Assembly: GCF_006265095.1 (NCBI RefSeq)
Contig: NZ_VCNK01000006.1
Span: 124,001 to 188,000 of the forward strand
Source: Phaeobacter sp. B1627
GTDB taxonomy: Bacteria; Pseudomonadota; Alphaproteobacteria; Rhodobacterales; Rhodobacteraceae
Length of the DNA stretch: 64,000 nucleotides
Reading direction: 5' to 3'
In this document: piece after piece, positions 18,057 through 26,557 of the stretch
Position numbering within the stretch: position 1 is the stretch's first letter
How the letters are laid out: every line of letters begins with the position of its first letter
Program-made: the position numbers and the translations under genes
Notes under the pieces: model-generated
What the model was told of the DNA's origin: nothing
What the model saw: the letters and a program-made list of their open reading frames with translations, nothing else
Databases searched by the model: none

Positions 18057-18488
18057 ATGGACAAAACGGATGAACGCCTGATCAGTGCGCTGCGTCATGA
18101 CGCCCGGGCGTCGCTGTCTGACCTTGCGTTGCAACTGGAATTGTCCCGTACCACCGTACGCAGCCGGATTGAACGCCTGCAGGCCCGTGGAGACGTGCTC
18201 GGGTTTACAGTGGTGCTGAAAGAAGACGTGCTCCGTGATCCGATCAGAGGGCTGATGATGATCGGGATCGAAGGCCGGGGCACGGCGCGGATTACCCGTC
18301 AGCTTCAGGGGCTGCCGGAGGTCCGGGCCATCCACACAACCAACGGGCGTTGGGATCTGATCCTTGAGCTTGGAACCGAAACCCTTGAGACGCTGGATGA
18401 AGCGCTCGCCAAGATCCGCATGTTTGATGGTGTAGTGACCAGCGAGACGAACCTTCTGCTGGCGACAAAGAAGGACAGCCGGGTCTGA
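18057..18488 (+). CDS. Lrp/AsnC-family transcriptional regulator
   Basis: This 143-residue DNA-binding protein has an N-terminal winged-helix domain (DKTDERLISALRHDARASL, then LELSRTTVRSRIERL as recognition helix). A RAM/AsnC ligand-binding domain follows (VRAIHTTNGRWDLILELGT). Start ATG 18057 has CGGAGG 6 bases upstream. It faces the arginase-cyclodeaminase operon across 108 bases, so it most likely responds to arginine or ornithine and activates that operon, as local Lrp/AsnC regulators of arginine catabolism commonly do. The ligand is inferred from position only. Confidence 0.92.
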   Translation: MDKTDERLISALRHDARASLSDLALQLELSRTTVRSRIERLQARGDVLGFTVVLKEDVLRDPIRGLMMIGIEGRGTARITRQLQGLPEVRAIHTTNGRWDLILELGTETLETLDEALAKIRMFDGVVTSETNLLLATKKDSRV

Positions 18489-18563
18489 AATTTCGAGCGG
18501 GTCATAGGTTCGGAACGGGCCCAGGGGATCTGTGATCCGGGGCAGCTGTACGGGGGTTCGTGG

Positions 18564-19028
18564 TCAGCGCACAGACCGTGCCGCCGCGATCCAGAGCGCC
18601 GCCAAGCCCAACGACAGGACTGCGTTCCAGCCTGCCATCGACAGGCCCAGCATTTCCCAGGGTATGTCGTCGCAGCGCACAAGGGGCGCGGACATGATCT
18701 GGTTCATCAGCTCTTCGCTGCTTAGCCCCTCTATCGGCCCGGAGGTGCATGTTGTCGGCCCCTCCCACCAGCCACGTTCCACTCCGGCATGAAAGGCACC
18801 GATGCCTGCGGTCGTGAATGCGGCCAGCGCCCCGAGATAGGGCAGGATGGCACCCGGGATCACCAGGGCCAGCGCCCCGAAGCCAACGGCGGCAGCATGG
18901 GGATAGCGTTGCCAGATGCACATCTTGCAGGGCGCGAGCTCGCCGATATGCTGAAACGCGAAGGCCCCAAGAAGCAGCGCCGCAGATCCGCCTGCGGCCA
19001 GCAAAACAAGAAATCGGCTGAACGTCAT
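18564..19028 (-). CDS. DsbB-family disulfide bond formation protein
   Basis: This inner-membrane quinone reductase reoxidises the periplasmic thiol oxidase DsbA. The protein has 154 residues and four hydrophobic segments. The first Cys pair is C34-K-M-C37 in LAPCKMCIWQRYPH. The second periplasmic pair is C94 (GPTTCTSG) and C119 (LVRCDDIPW). The spacing and the WQRYPH segment are typical of the family. Its start overlaps the stop of the DedA/YqaA-type gene (ATGA), so both form an operon. No dsbA is present in the window. Confidence 0.92.
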   Translation of the reverse strand: MTFSRFLVLLAAGGSAALLLGAFAFQHIGELAPCKMCIWQRYPHAAAVGFGALALVIPGAILPYLGALAAFTTAGIGAFHAGVERGWWEGPTTCTSGPIEGLSSEELMNQIMSAPLVRCDDIPWEMLGLSMAGWNAVLSLGLAALWIAAARSVR

Positions 19029-19612
19029 AGATACCTCAGAACAAGAAAGCCACCCAGCAGGAGGGCACAGAAGACGGTAAAGACCAGTCCAAGCCGTTTT
19101 TCAATGAAGTCCCGCACCGGAGCGCCGAATTTCCACAACAGCCCCCCGACCAGAAAGAACCTCAGCGACCGGGCCAGCAGCGACGTCGCCACGAAAGTCA
19201 CAATTGGCATGCCGGTCCAGCCGGACATGATGGTAATGACCTTGTAGGGAAAGGGTGTCACACCGGCGATCAGCACGGCCCAGAACCCGAAATCGTTGAA
19301 GCGGGTATTGAACTCCGCCATCTTGTCTGCCTTGCCCATGGCCTCAAGGATGGGCTGACCGATGCTGTCGTAGAAGAACGCCCCGATCACATAGCCCAGA
19401 AGCCCGCCTGCAACCGAGGCCAGCAGAGCAACCAGCGCAATGAGCCAGGCGCGCGATGGCCGCGCCAGGATCATCGGGATCATCAGGACATCGGGCGGGA
19501 TCGGAAAGACGGAGCTTTCCACAAAAGCGACGGCAGCCAGCCACCACAGCGCCTTGGGATGATCGGCCAGAGCCATCGTGCGGTCATAAAGGGGGCGTAA
19601 CATCAGTGACAT
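19025..19612 (-). CDS. YqaA/DedA (SNARE-associated, VTT) family membrane protein
   Basis: This inner-membrane protein of about 195 residues belongs to the VTT/DedA superfamily, whose members act in lipid or small-molecule flipping and membrane homeostasis. Family marks are FVESSVFPIPPDVLMIP, GGLLGYVIGAFFYD and the re-entrant FNDFGFWAVLIAGVTPFPYK. The start is uncertain: ATG 19612 (MSLMLRPLYD) is preferred, with 19633 and 19603 possible. Longer versions would run across the tRNA-Leu gene on the other strand and are unlikely. It is co-translated with the following dsbB. Confidence 0.87.
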   Translation of the reverse strand: MSLMLRPLYDRTMALADHPKALWWLAAVAFVESSVFPIPPDVLMIPMILARPSRAWLIALVALLASVAGGLLGYVIGAFFYDSIGQPILEAMGKADKMAEFNTRFNDFGFWAVLIAGVTPFPYKVITIMSGWTGMPIVTFVATSLLARSLRFFLVGGLLWKFGAPVRDFIEKRLGLVFTVFCALLLGGFLVLRYL

Positions 19613-19770
19613 AAAGTCCAAACTGCAGATCATCGCAGCCGGGGTCGCATGGGTCGGCCCGGGCGTCAACTCAACAGTGCGCGACGGGTCGGATTTTCCG
19701 TCACTTTCCTCTCTCTTGCGTAATTTTGCCTCTGGACCTTGGGCAAAAGCGACGGTAGGAAATGCCTCAG

Positions 19771-19856
19771 GCCCAAGTGGCGGAATGGTAGACGCAGGGG
19801 ATTCAAAATCCCCCGCTGGTGACAGCGTGCCGGTTCGAGTCCGGCCTTGGGTACCA
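19771..19856 (+). tRNA. tRNA-Leu (CAA)
   Basis: The gene has a long variable arm typical of tRNA-Leu. The acceptor stem GCCCAAG pairs with CTTGGGT (one G-U), and the D region is TGGCGGAATGGTAGACGC. The anticodon arm is GGGGA-TTCAAAA-TCCCC with anticodon CAA at 19804-19806. The T arm is CCGGTTCGAGTCCGG. Discriminator A and an encoded CCA end the gene. A hairpin with T run follows at 19882. An integrase stump lies 150 bases downstream, so its 3' end has probably served as an integration site. Confidence 0.96.
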
Positions 19857-19881
19857 TCGCAAAGCATTGCTTTCGCTAGAG

Positions 19882-19912
19882 AAAACCGCCGGTCGCAAGA
19901 TCGGCGGTTTTT
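19882..19912 (+). terminator. Rho-independent terminator after tRNA-Leu
   Basis: AAAACCGCCG and CGGCGGTTTTT form a near-perfect stem around a short loop (GTCGCAAGAT), ending in a T run. It lies 26 bases after the CCA of the tRNA. Confidence 0.8.
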
Positions 19913-19937
19913 CGTTCAGGGCTGGCTTGACTGGTGT

Positions 19938-19980
19938 TACCCACAGCCGATACCCACAGTCACGTTCTGTTCCCGTTCTG
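19938..19980. repeat. Two pairs of short direct repeats, possible integrase arm sites
   Basis: TACCCACAG occurs at 19938-19946 and again at 19951-19959 (13-base period). Right after, CGTTCTG occurs at 19963-19969 and 19974-19980 (11-base period). They lie between tRNA-Leu and the 3' end of the integrase stump, where arm-type binding sites of an integrated element are normally found. Confidence 0.45.
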
Positions 19981-20006
19981 GTCTCTGCGGCTTTGAGCCG
20001 CCCGAC

Positions 20007-20446
20007 TCAAAGTCTTTCGGCTGGCTTTTTTCTATAGTAGGCCACCATTTCCGCGCTCTGTCCGGTCACCGCCTGGATCTCGGCGTCGGTCGCTCCTGCC
20101 TCTGCCAGCTCGATAATCGCGAGTTTGCGCAGGCCATGCAGGGTAAACGCCCTGGCCTCATCACCCAGATTTTTGCGCCATGCCGCGAATTTCTTTTGCA
20201 CAGCGTCATATCCAAGTGGCTGCGTCAGATTACGCGCCATCAGATGGGCTCCCTTTTTCGGGAGGGAGCTGACGTATTCCCGTAGAAACTCAGGGCCGTA
20301 GATTTCGAAGGACTGACCTCCTTTTTCGTCGGTGACCTTCATGTAGTGATCCGAAAACTGATCGAAACGCATCGCCACAGCCGGACCAGGGCGCTGGCCG
20401 GTGCCCCTCATCACGCAAACCCTCGCCAAACGGCGCAAACACCGAC
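20007..20446 (-). pseudogene. Tyrosine recombinase (phage integrase) remnant, N-terminus missing
   Basis: The frame gives about 145 residues of a tyrosine recombinase catalytic domain. Arg I lies in RGTGQRPG near the break. HGLRKLAIIELAEAG carries the H-x-x-R pair. VTGQSAEMVAYYRKK carries the nucleophile Tyr, with Gln where many members have His. The N-terminal DNA-binding domains are absent: upstream sequence becomes unrelated within about 10 residues of TGQRP and reaches the CobW-type gene at once. The protein cannot be a working integrase. Together with the tRNA-Leu and the paired repeats it marks the scar of an integrated element. Confidence 0.8.
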
Positions 20447-20451
20447 GCGGC

Positions 20452-21423
20452 TCAGATCGTGGCTGAACTTTTACCCCTGAAATAGGCAAGTGAGTTGCGG
20501 AGATCTTCGCTTTCATAGCCGCGACCGATAAAGACAATCTGGTTTCGGTGGTCGTGATCCGCGGTGGGAAGACGTTCGGGCGGCTGGACGGATTTTCGCA
20601 CTGCCTGCAGCAAAAGCGGGCCCGCGGGCGTGTCGAACACACCTTTGACCCGCACCAGGTCGTCTCCGCGCGCATAGAGCAGGGCCGAGAGCCAGACCGA
20701 GAACGTGGCCCAGTCCACATCCGGAGGGATCTCGATCCTGGTGGGGAGGATCGGAGCGGTGCCGTCTGACAACAGCGGCAGTGCATAGGCTTTGGCCTCC
20801 GGCAGGTTCGGCAGGCAGACGGCAAGGCCCTTCGCCGCCGCCTCGATTTTTGCACCGGGGTTCAGCTGTTTCACAGTCGATTTGACGGCCGCGAGTGTAG
20901 GGTCGGTGACGGTGTCAACCTTGGTCAGGATAATGCGGTCGGCAGCCTCAATCTGTGCGCGGCTCAGGTGTTCGCTGTGCAGCTGTTTGACCGCGTGGAG
21001 CGCGTCCACAAGCACGATGGTCTGGACCGCACGGATATGATGCACCAGCACCCCGTCGGACTGGATCGCAGTCAGAATGGCAGCAGGATCGGCAAGACCG
21101 CTGGTCTCAAGGATGATGTGATTGCTGCCGCGCGCTTTGGCGCTTTGGCGGCTTCGGGTGTCACACAGGGCCCGCAATGCGGCGATCAGATCCTCTTTGC
21201 CGGTGCAGCAGGCGCAGCCCCCAACGAGCAGCGTCATGCTGGCGGCCTGCGCGGCGAGCAACGTATCGTCAACGGGTGTCAGGGCCGCTTCGTTCACGAG
21301 GATATGAGCCGCGGGAAAGTGGCCCTCGAACAATTGATGGCGCAGCCACGTCGTCTTTCCCGATCCCAGGTAGCCTCCCAGGATGGTCAGGCGCAGGCGG
21401 CCGTCGTCGGTTTGCGTGGTCAT
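20452..21423 (-). CDS. COG0523 (CobW/ZigA/YeiR) GTPase, metal-insertion chaperone
   Basis: This 323-residue G3E-family GTPase is related to CobW, ZigA and nitrile-hydratase activators, which load metal into client enzymes. Walker A is GGYLGSGKT (16-24). The metal-binding Cys motif is GCACC (C70, C72, C73), a variant of the usual GCxCC. The guanine specificity motif is TKVD. A CobW C-terminal domain is present (WATFSVWLSALLYARGDDLVRV onward). Its start overlaps the stop of a small Cys protein (ATGA). As the last gene of the long minus-strand cluster it probably serves a metalloenzyme there, such as the deacetylase-fold hydrolase. Its stop is a few bases from the integrase stump. Confidence 0.92.
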   Translation of the reverse strand: MTTQTDDGRLRLTILGGYLGSGKTTWLRHQLFEGHFPAAHILVNEAALTPVDDTLLAAQAASMTLLVGGCACCTGKEDLIAALRALCDTRSRQSAKARGSNHIILETSGLADPAAILTAIQSDGVLVHHIRAVQTIVLVDALHAVKQLHSEHLSRAQIEAADRIILTKVDTVTDPTLAAVKSTVKQLNPGAKIEAAAKGLAVCLPNLPEAKAYALPLLSDGTAPILPTRIEIPPDVDWATFSVWLSALLYARGDDLVRVKGVFDTPAGPLLLQAVRKSVQPPERLPTADHDHRNQIVFIGRGYESEDLRNSLAYFRGKSSATI

Positions 21424-21725
21424 TGGGGGGCGGCGGGCGCTGCGGTAAAGCGCGGGGCAAGCGGGTCAATAGGAGCGCCGATCTGACGTGCGGCCTCTTC
21501 CCAGACGGCTTCGAGATCGGGCAGCAGAGCAGTCCGGCCGGTGAAAGAAGACAGCGCGAAACCCGGTCCGTGACCGGGCGGTCGGGCGCTCAGCCCATAG
21601 CTGTTGAGCAACCGGTTCAAAATCTGCGCGCGCCGCATTTGCAGCCGCAGACGGTCGCCGGCATTATCCGCTCCCGCGTCGGTCCAATGGCCGGGGCGTG
21701 TTGGAAAACCACAGGCGTTGCACAT
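21420..21725 (-). CDS. Small Cys/His protein coupled to COG0523 GTPase
   Basis: This 101-residue protein is not assigned to a named family. It opens with MCNACGFPTRPGHWTDAGAD, giving a CxxC plus His that could bind zinc. Then come a helical stretch (RLRLQMRRAQILNRLLNSYG) and a GHGPGFALSSFTG segment. The end is Ala/Pro-rich. ATGA overlap with the GTPase gene indicates tight co-translation, so it may deliver or accept metal with that partner. It sits between the deacetylase and GTPase genes in the same operon. Confidence 0.8.
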   Translation of the reverse strand: MCNACGFPTRPGHWTDAGADNAGDRLRLQMRRAQILNRLLNSYGLSARPPGHGPGFALSSFTGRTALLPDLEAVWEEAARQIGAPIDPLAPRFTAAPAAPQ

Positions 21726-21781
21726 CTTGAGACCTCATAGCTTGGGCATAGGGCAGCGCAGAGCGCGCTGCCCGCTGGTGA

Positions 21782-22684
21782 TCAGATCACTTCGGGACGT
21801 TTGTCGCTGTCAAAGGGGAAGCGTTTGCGGAAGTCGTCCGCGATGGTGTTGAAGTCCACCCATTCGACGCCGGAATGTTCATTGATATAGTCGATCAGCC
21901 GCTCCAGCATCAGCAGCACTTGCGGGCGGCCTGCAACGTCGGGGTGGATGGTGATCGGAAACACGCCGTATTCCATCTCGCGGTAAACCCAGTCAAACTG
22001 ATCTTTCCACATCTGCTCGATGTCGCGCGGGCTCACAAAGCCGTGGCTGTTGGGCGCATTCTTGATGAACATCATCGGGGGCAGGTCGTCGACATACCAG
22101 TTCGCACCAATGTCCACCAGGTCGATCTCTTTGCCGTGTTTGAGCGGGTGCATCCACTCCTGAGCGGTCTTGGAATAATCAATCACGGTCCACTCGTCAC
22201 CGACGCGGGCATAGAAGGGCTGGAAGTCGCGATAGCTTTGACTGTGGTCGTAGGAGAAGCCGTACTTGCCGAGGAGGGCCGCGGTCACGTTGGACATTTC
22301 CCACCATGGGGCGACATAGCCTTTTGGCGCCTCACCGGTGAGCCCTTTGATGAGCTCGATCGACTTGACCAGAACGTCCTCTTCCTGGGATGGGGTCATC
22401 GCGACGGGGTTTTCGTGCAGATAGCCGTGGGCACCGATCTCGTGGCCGGCTTCGACGATCATATCCATCTCCTTGGGGAAGGTCTCAAGCGAGTGGCCGG
22501 GAATGAAGAATGATGTCCGCATCTCATATTTTTTGAACAGGCGCAGCAGCCGCGGCACCCCGACCTCTGTCGCGAAGATACCGCGTTGAATGTCATTGGG
22601 GGAATCGCCCCCGCCATAGGACCCGATCTGGCCCGCGACGGAGTCGATATCGGTGCCAAAGGCACAATAGATTTTCTTGCTCAT
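21782..22684 (-). CDS. Polysaccharide deacetylase-fold hydrolase (PgdA/PuuE type)
   Basis: This 300-residue protein has the CE4/NodB fold in the long, signal-less form seen in Helicobacter PgdA and in PuuE allantoinase. The metal site is visible: D12-I-D14 in GTDIDSVAG, and H86/H90 in [29 protein letters not shown] and [22 protein letters not shown] are the later family blocks. PuuE-type members open a cyclic ureide ring, so hydrolysis of a cyclic amide or an N-acyl bond is as likely as sugar deacetylation, and the amidase and PxpABC neighbours favour the former. It has no signal peptide, so it acts in the cytoplasm. Confidence 0.9.
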   Translation of the reverse strand: MSKKIYCAFGTDIDSVAGQIGSYGGGDSPNDIQRGIFATEVGVPRLLRLFKKYEMRTSFFIPGHSLETFPKEMDMIVEAGHEIGAHGYLHENPVAMTPSQEEDVLVKSIELIKGLTGEAPKGYVAPWWEMSNVTAALLGKYGFSYDHSQSYRDFQPFYARVGDEWTVIDYSKTAQEWMHPLKHGKEIDLVDIGANWYVDDLPPMMFIKNAPNSHGFVSPRDIEQMWKDQFDWVYREMEYGVFPITIHPDVAGRPQVLLMLERLIDYINEHSGVEWVDFNTIADDFRKRFPFDSDKRPEVI

Positions 22685-22727
22685 TTCTCAGTCTCCTCTG
22701 ATTTTTCCAAGTGCTGTCAGGGCGGCG

Positions 22728-24080
22728 TCAGCCGCGGATGATGTCTTCGCATCCCATGGCCGCGGCCAGCAGGGCGGTATCCTGGCCCGTCGGCGCCGAG
22801 AGCAGAAAACCGGTGGGCATGCCGTCCGCATCGGTGCCATTGGGGATAGAAACGCCGCACCAATCCAGAAAATTGCCCAGCGACGTGTTGCGCAGGGTCA
22901 GGGCGTTGGCGCGGAAGAATTCATCCTGATCCGCTTCCAGGGGGGCGGTCTCCATCGCGGTCGTCGGCGTGGTCGGGCACAAGACGATGGCCGTGCCGAT
23001 GGCTCTGGCTGTCGAGGCTTTGGTCCGGGTCCGGGCCTGTTGAAGCAGAAGCACGTCGACTGCACTCATGCGCTCGGCCAGTTTGATGCGCCGGACCACG
23101 CGGGCGTCCATCTGCTGCGCTGCAGCTCCGGAGATCCGGTCGCGATGCAGCGCCAGCGCCTCGGCACCGGCCAGAACACCATGTTGCGCGATCAGGTCGC
23201 TCAGCTCGGAAAGTTCGGGCAGGGAAATCCGCCGGATGCGGGAACCTGCGTCCTGCAGCCGCGATACGGTGGCGTCAAAGTTCACGGCGACGGCGGGTGC
23301 CAGGTCCCCGAGCAGGACGTCATCGGGAATAACGAAGTTGAGCGTGGCCGGGTCTGCGGAAGGGGTCTCTGGCGCGTCTTTGCCGCGCAGAACCGCATCG
23401 AACAGCGCACAATCCGTCACGGTGTGGGCCAGCGGACCGATCGTGTCGAGCGATCTGGCCAGCGGATATACCCCCTCCATCGGGTAGCGTCCGAACGAGG
23501 TCTTGTATCCGACTACCCCGTTGAATGCGGCCGGTATCCGCACCGATCCGCCGGTGTCCGAACCCATCGAGAGAGGCACGATCCCAGCCGACACAACCAC
23601 GCCGCAGGCCGAGGACGATCCGCCGGGGCTGCGCGCCTGTCCGGCAGGGGCATGGATATTGCGCGGGGTGCCATAATGCGGGTTGAGGCCAATACCGGAA
23701 TAGGCGAACTCGGTCATATTCACCGTGCCGGTGCTGATCATGCCCGCCCGGTGGGCCGTCGCCACCACGGGCGCATCTGTGGTCGCCGCGGGATCGGTTT
23801 TGGTGACCACGGCCCCGGCGGTGGTCACGCGGCCCTTGAGGTCAAACAGATCCTTCCAGGCAACGGGCACCCCATCGAGCGGGCTGGCGGGCAGGCCGGC
23901 CCGATACCGCAGCCGCGACGCCTGCGCCTCGGTCATCGCCCGGTCTCGCAGAGTGTCGATATAGATTGCATCGTCGCCATGCGCCGCCAGCCGGTCAAAA
24001 ACCTGCTCCGTCACGGTCACCGGGTCAAGTTTGCCGGAGCGCAGCCCAACAGAAATATCGCTTGCGGTCAGAGGAGCCAT
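22728..24080 (-). CDS. Amidase-signature hydrolase
   Basis: This 450-residue protein of the amidase-signature family hydrolyses an amide bond. The catalytic triad is in place: K76 in VAWKDLFDLKG, the cis-Ser S155 in SPGGSSSACG, and the nucleophile S179 in MGSDTGGSVR. The start is ATG 24080, 10 bases after the ABC ATPase stop; the upstream extension of the frame overlaps that gene. The closest named relatives would be aryl-acylamidase, AtzF-like or AtzE-like enzymes or GatA, but no gatB/gatC is nearby, so a catabolic role is preferred. It is in the transporter operon and probably acts on the imported compound. Confidence 0.92.
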   Translation of the reverse strand: MAPLTASDISVGLRSGKLDPVTVTEQVFDRLAAHGDDAIYIDTLRDRAMTEAQASRLRYRAGLPASPLDGVPVAWKDLFDLKGRVTTAGAVVTKTDPAATTDAPVVATAHRAGMISTGTVNMTEFAYSGIGLNPHYGTPRNIHAPAGQARSPGGSSSACGVVVSAGIVPLSMGSDTGGSVRIPAAFNGVVGYKTSFGRYPMEGVYPLARSLDTIGPLAHTVTDCALFDAVLRGKDAPETPSADPATLNFVIPDDVLLGDLAPAVAVNFDATVSRLQDAGSRIRRISLPELSELSDLIAQHGVLAGAEALALHRDRISGAAAQQMDARVVRRIKLAERMSAVDVLLLQQARTRTKASTARAIGTAIVLCPTTPTTAMETAPLEADQDEFFRANALTLRNTSLGNFLDWCGVSIPNGTDADGMPTGFLLSAPTGQDTALLAAAMGCEDIIRG

Positions 24081-24090
24081 CTGAGCCCCC

Positions 24091-25197
24091 TCAATGGTCG
24101 ATGACAGTGGAATTGGCGGACTTCCACGCAATGAACGCGCGCCCCCCGGCCTTGAGCCTGTCGCGATACTTGTCCACATGGCCTTCGACATTGATCAGTT
24201 TGCCGTCGGCGAAACGCACGATCATATGCATGATGTGGCCCACGATCTGCAGGCTGTCGATGGTGCAGGGGATCGCGTTGGAGCCAAAGCTGGCGCGGAT
24301 GTCATCCTCGGGCACATCGGCGGGCACAAGGTCCACCGCTTCGGCGGGCAGAATGATGCTCATCTCTCGTCCCGGGTGCGCGTCGAGGCCTGCGCGGTTG
24401 GCGCCGCCAAAGGTGCCAAAGGCCGTATCCAGCATCACCGTGCCGTTCTGTTGTGTCCGGACGGTTCCGGGCAGGATGGCGTTGGAGCCGATAAAACGGG
24501 CCACGAACTGGCTGCTGGGGCGGGTATAGAGTTCACGCGGGGGGCTGACCTGTTCCACCCGACCTGCGTTCATCACCACGATCCGGTCCGACAGGGCGAG
24601 CGCCTCGGACTGTGCGTGGGTCACAAATACAAACGTAATCCCAAGATCGCGCTGGAGGAGTTTTAATTCATTCTGGATGCTTTTTCGCAGGTTCGCATCA
24701 AGCGCGCCAAGCGGTTCATCCAGCAACAGGATGTCGGGTTCGACCACCAGCGAGCGGGCGAGCGCGATACGCTGCCTCTGCCCCCCCGACAGGCGGGTGG
24801 TCGCCATATCCGCAATGCTGCTCAGACCCAGTTTTTCAAGAATTTCATCGACTTTGCGGTTTGCTTCGCCGCGCGGCATCTTCTTGACTTCAAGGCCAAA
24901 GAGCACGTTCTGGCGCACATTCATATGCGGAAACAGCGCGTAGTTCTGAAAGATCATCGAGGTGGGGCGCTTTTCGGGCAGTTGATCATTCACGCGTTTG
25001 CCGCGGATCATCAGATCGCCGGAGGTGACCGTTTCGAACCCCGAGATCATCCGCAGGGTGGTGGATTTCCCACATCCCGAGGGGCCTAGGAATGCAATGA
25101 ATTCCCCTTTATCGACGTCCAGATTGAAGTCGATAACGGCCGGTGTTCCATTGTCGTAGGTCTTGAAGACATTTGTAAGCTGAAGATCGTAGGCCAA
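24091..25197 (-). CDS. ABC importer ATPase, PotA-like (complete active site)
   Basis: This 368-residue ATPase of the spermidine/putrescine-type (PotA) family energises an importer. Walker A is GPSGCGKST (38-46), the Q-loop FQNYALFP, the signature LSGGQRQR (136-143), Walker B ILLLDEP and the H-loop H194 in FVTHAQSEAL. A C-terminal TOBE domain follows from about residue 280. It is unusually placed between the binding protein and the amidase, apart from the two permeases. A second ATPase at 29741 belongs to the same operon, so the transporter may use two different ATPase subunits. Confidence 0.93.
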   Translation of the reverse strand: MAYDLQLTNVFKTYDNGTPAVIDFNLDVDKGEFIAFLGPSGCGKSTTLRMISGFETVTSGDLMIRGKRVNDQLPEKRPTSMIFQNYALFPHMNVRQNVLFGLEVKKMPRGEANRKVDEILEKLGLSSIADMATTRLSGGQRQRIALARSLVVEPDILLLDEPLGALDANLRKSIQNELKLLQRDLGITFVFVTHAQSEALALSDRIVVMNAGRVEQVSPPRELYTRPSSQFVARFIGSNAILPGTVRTQQNGTVMLDTAFGTFGGANRAGLDAHPGREMSIILPAEAVDLVPADVPEDDIRASFGSNAIPCTIDSLQIVGHIMHMIVRFADGKLINVEGHVDKYRDRLKAGGRAFIAWKSANSTVIDH

Positions 25198-25233
25198 GGG
25201 AAATCGTCCTGTTCGGGGGGAGAGGGAAGGGTG

Positions 25234-25259
25234 GGTTCAGCCGGTTGGCCGGCTGAACC
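25234..25259 (-). terminator. Strong hairpin after binding-protein gene
   Basis: GGTTCAGCCGG and CCGGCTGAACC form a perfect 11-base stem with a 4-base loop. It lies 8 bases after the stop of the substrate-binding protein on the minus strand and before the ATPase gene. No T run follows, so it more likely protects the upstream mRNA or attenuates than fully terminates. Confidence 0.6.
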
Positions 25260-25266
25260 GGGGGCG

Positions 25267-26490
25267 TTATGCGGAAAGGAATTCGTCCCATTTTTGAATG
25301 AGCAGGTCGTATTCATCCGGCCATTGGTGCCAGTAGGCGACGTTGGAGGCGCGTTCCTCAAGCGAGCCGCCATCCCGCAGATCGCCCTCTTTGATACCGC
25401 GCTCGGTTGCGCCAACCCAGGGTTTGCCCTCGTACCAGAAGGCATATTTGTCGGCGTCCATGACGTTTTTGACGTTGGTTGTGGGGGAGTAGTAGCCCTG
25501 TTCGGACACCGCGATGGCGGGGGGACCGGACAGCCAGTAATCGGCGTAGGCTGCGACCGCTTCGAGGTTCGTCGAGGTCTTGAGGGGGGCGACCCCGATT
25601 GCCCAGCCACGGTAGCCGCTTTCCATCGTCGCATAGGAGCATTCAACGCCCTGCGCCTTGACGGCCATGACAGCAGGCTGCCAGGCGTCGGCAATGACCA
25701 TCTCGCCCGATGCCAGCAGGTTCACCAGCTCGCCAAAGTCCCCCCAAAGCGCTCTGAACTGCCCTTCTTTCTTCTTGGCAATCAGGAACTTTGCCGCTTC
25801 TTCAATGGCTTCGGCGTCCGGGTTGCCGGGGTTGGAGACTTCCAACAGACCCAATTCGTTCATCGCCAGAACCGCCTGACCGAATGCAATCAGCGGGTCA
25901 ACGTTCAGGCCGGTCTTGCCCTTGAATTTGGGATCGAACAGCGACGACCATTTGGAGGCCTCCTCTGCTTCGACAAGGTCAGGGCGATAGCCAATGGAGT
26001 CGAAATTGTAGACCGTCGGCACCATATTGAGGCGCGTCTGGCTTTCGTCTTCCCAGATCTGACCAACGATCTGACGGTTGAGGTCCCAGCGGTCGGACGA
26101 TTTGGTGAACGTGTCGCGGATCCCGGCCCAGTTCTCGAGGTTTGCGGCCTCAATCGGTGCCAGCTTGTCGGTGGCAACCATCGCCGCAAGGCGTTCACCG
26201 ATGATTTCCCAGCAATCATAGGCATCTGACCCGGACAGGATTTCCGTCTGGGTGTTGGGGAAGATGTCGGCCTTGCCGCTGACGGCGCCGACGCCGGATT
26301 TCTGTTTGAAGTCGTTCAGGATGCGTTCCTGAACCGTCACCGACAGGCCGACAGTGCGCAATTCCTGGTTGCCCAGTTCAGCCGCAAAGGCCTGCTGCGC
26401 GCCGAGAAACGGCACCCCGCCAGCCGCAAGCGCGGCGCTGCCTGCTGTGGTCTTCAAAAAGTTGCGTCGAGAGAGAGTCGCATGTGTCAC
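25267..26490 (-). CDS. ABC transporter substrate-binding protein (PotD-like, Tat-exported)
   Basis: This 407-residue periplasmic binding protein has a twin-arginine signal (SRRNFLKTTAGSAALAAGG, cleavage probably after QQAFA). The body has the extracellular solute-binding fold: VPTVYNFDSIGYRPDL, GKTGLNVDPLIAFGQAV, GEMVIADAWQPAVMAVKAQG and GYYSPTTNVKNVMD. Tat export suggests it folds before transport. The compound it binds is not readable. It is followed by a hairpin and the first ATPase gene and preceded by two SDR genes, in the same direction as the permeases at 28023-29744. Confidence 0.92.
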   Translation of the reverse strand: MTHATLSRRNFLKTTAGSAALAAGGVPFLGAQQAFAAELGNQELRTVGLSVTVQERILNDFKQKSGVGAVSGKADIFPNTQTEILSGSDAYDCWEIIGERLAAMVATDKLAPIEAANLENWAGIRDTFTKSSDRWDLNRQIVGQIWEDESQTRLNMVPTVYNFDSIGYRPDLVEAEEASKWSSLFDPKFKGKTGLNVDPLIAFGQAVLAMNELGLLEVSNPGNPDAEAIEEAAKFLIAKKKEGQFRALWGDFGELVNLLASGEMVIADAWQPAVMAVKAQGVECSYATMESGYRGWAIGVAPLKTSTNLEAVAAYADYWLSGPPAIAVSEQGYYSPTTNVKNVMDADKYAFWYEGKPWVGATERGIKEGDLRDGGSLEERASNVAYWHQWPDEYDLLIQKWDEFLSA

Positions 26491-26557
26491 TGTTATACTC
26501 CTTGTTGAGGTCGTTTGATTTTGGTTGTTTTTGGGAAGGCAGACCTTCCTTTGGTGT

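Noticed and set aside
19613-19867. Longer N-terminus for the YqaA/DedA-type gene
   Set aside because: The extension would run through the tRNA-Leu gene on the other strand and has no membrane-protein character.
22677-24104. A 475-codon open frame on the plus strand
   Set aside because: It is antisense to the amidase gene, which has its complete catalytic triad.
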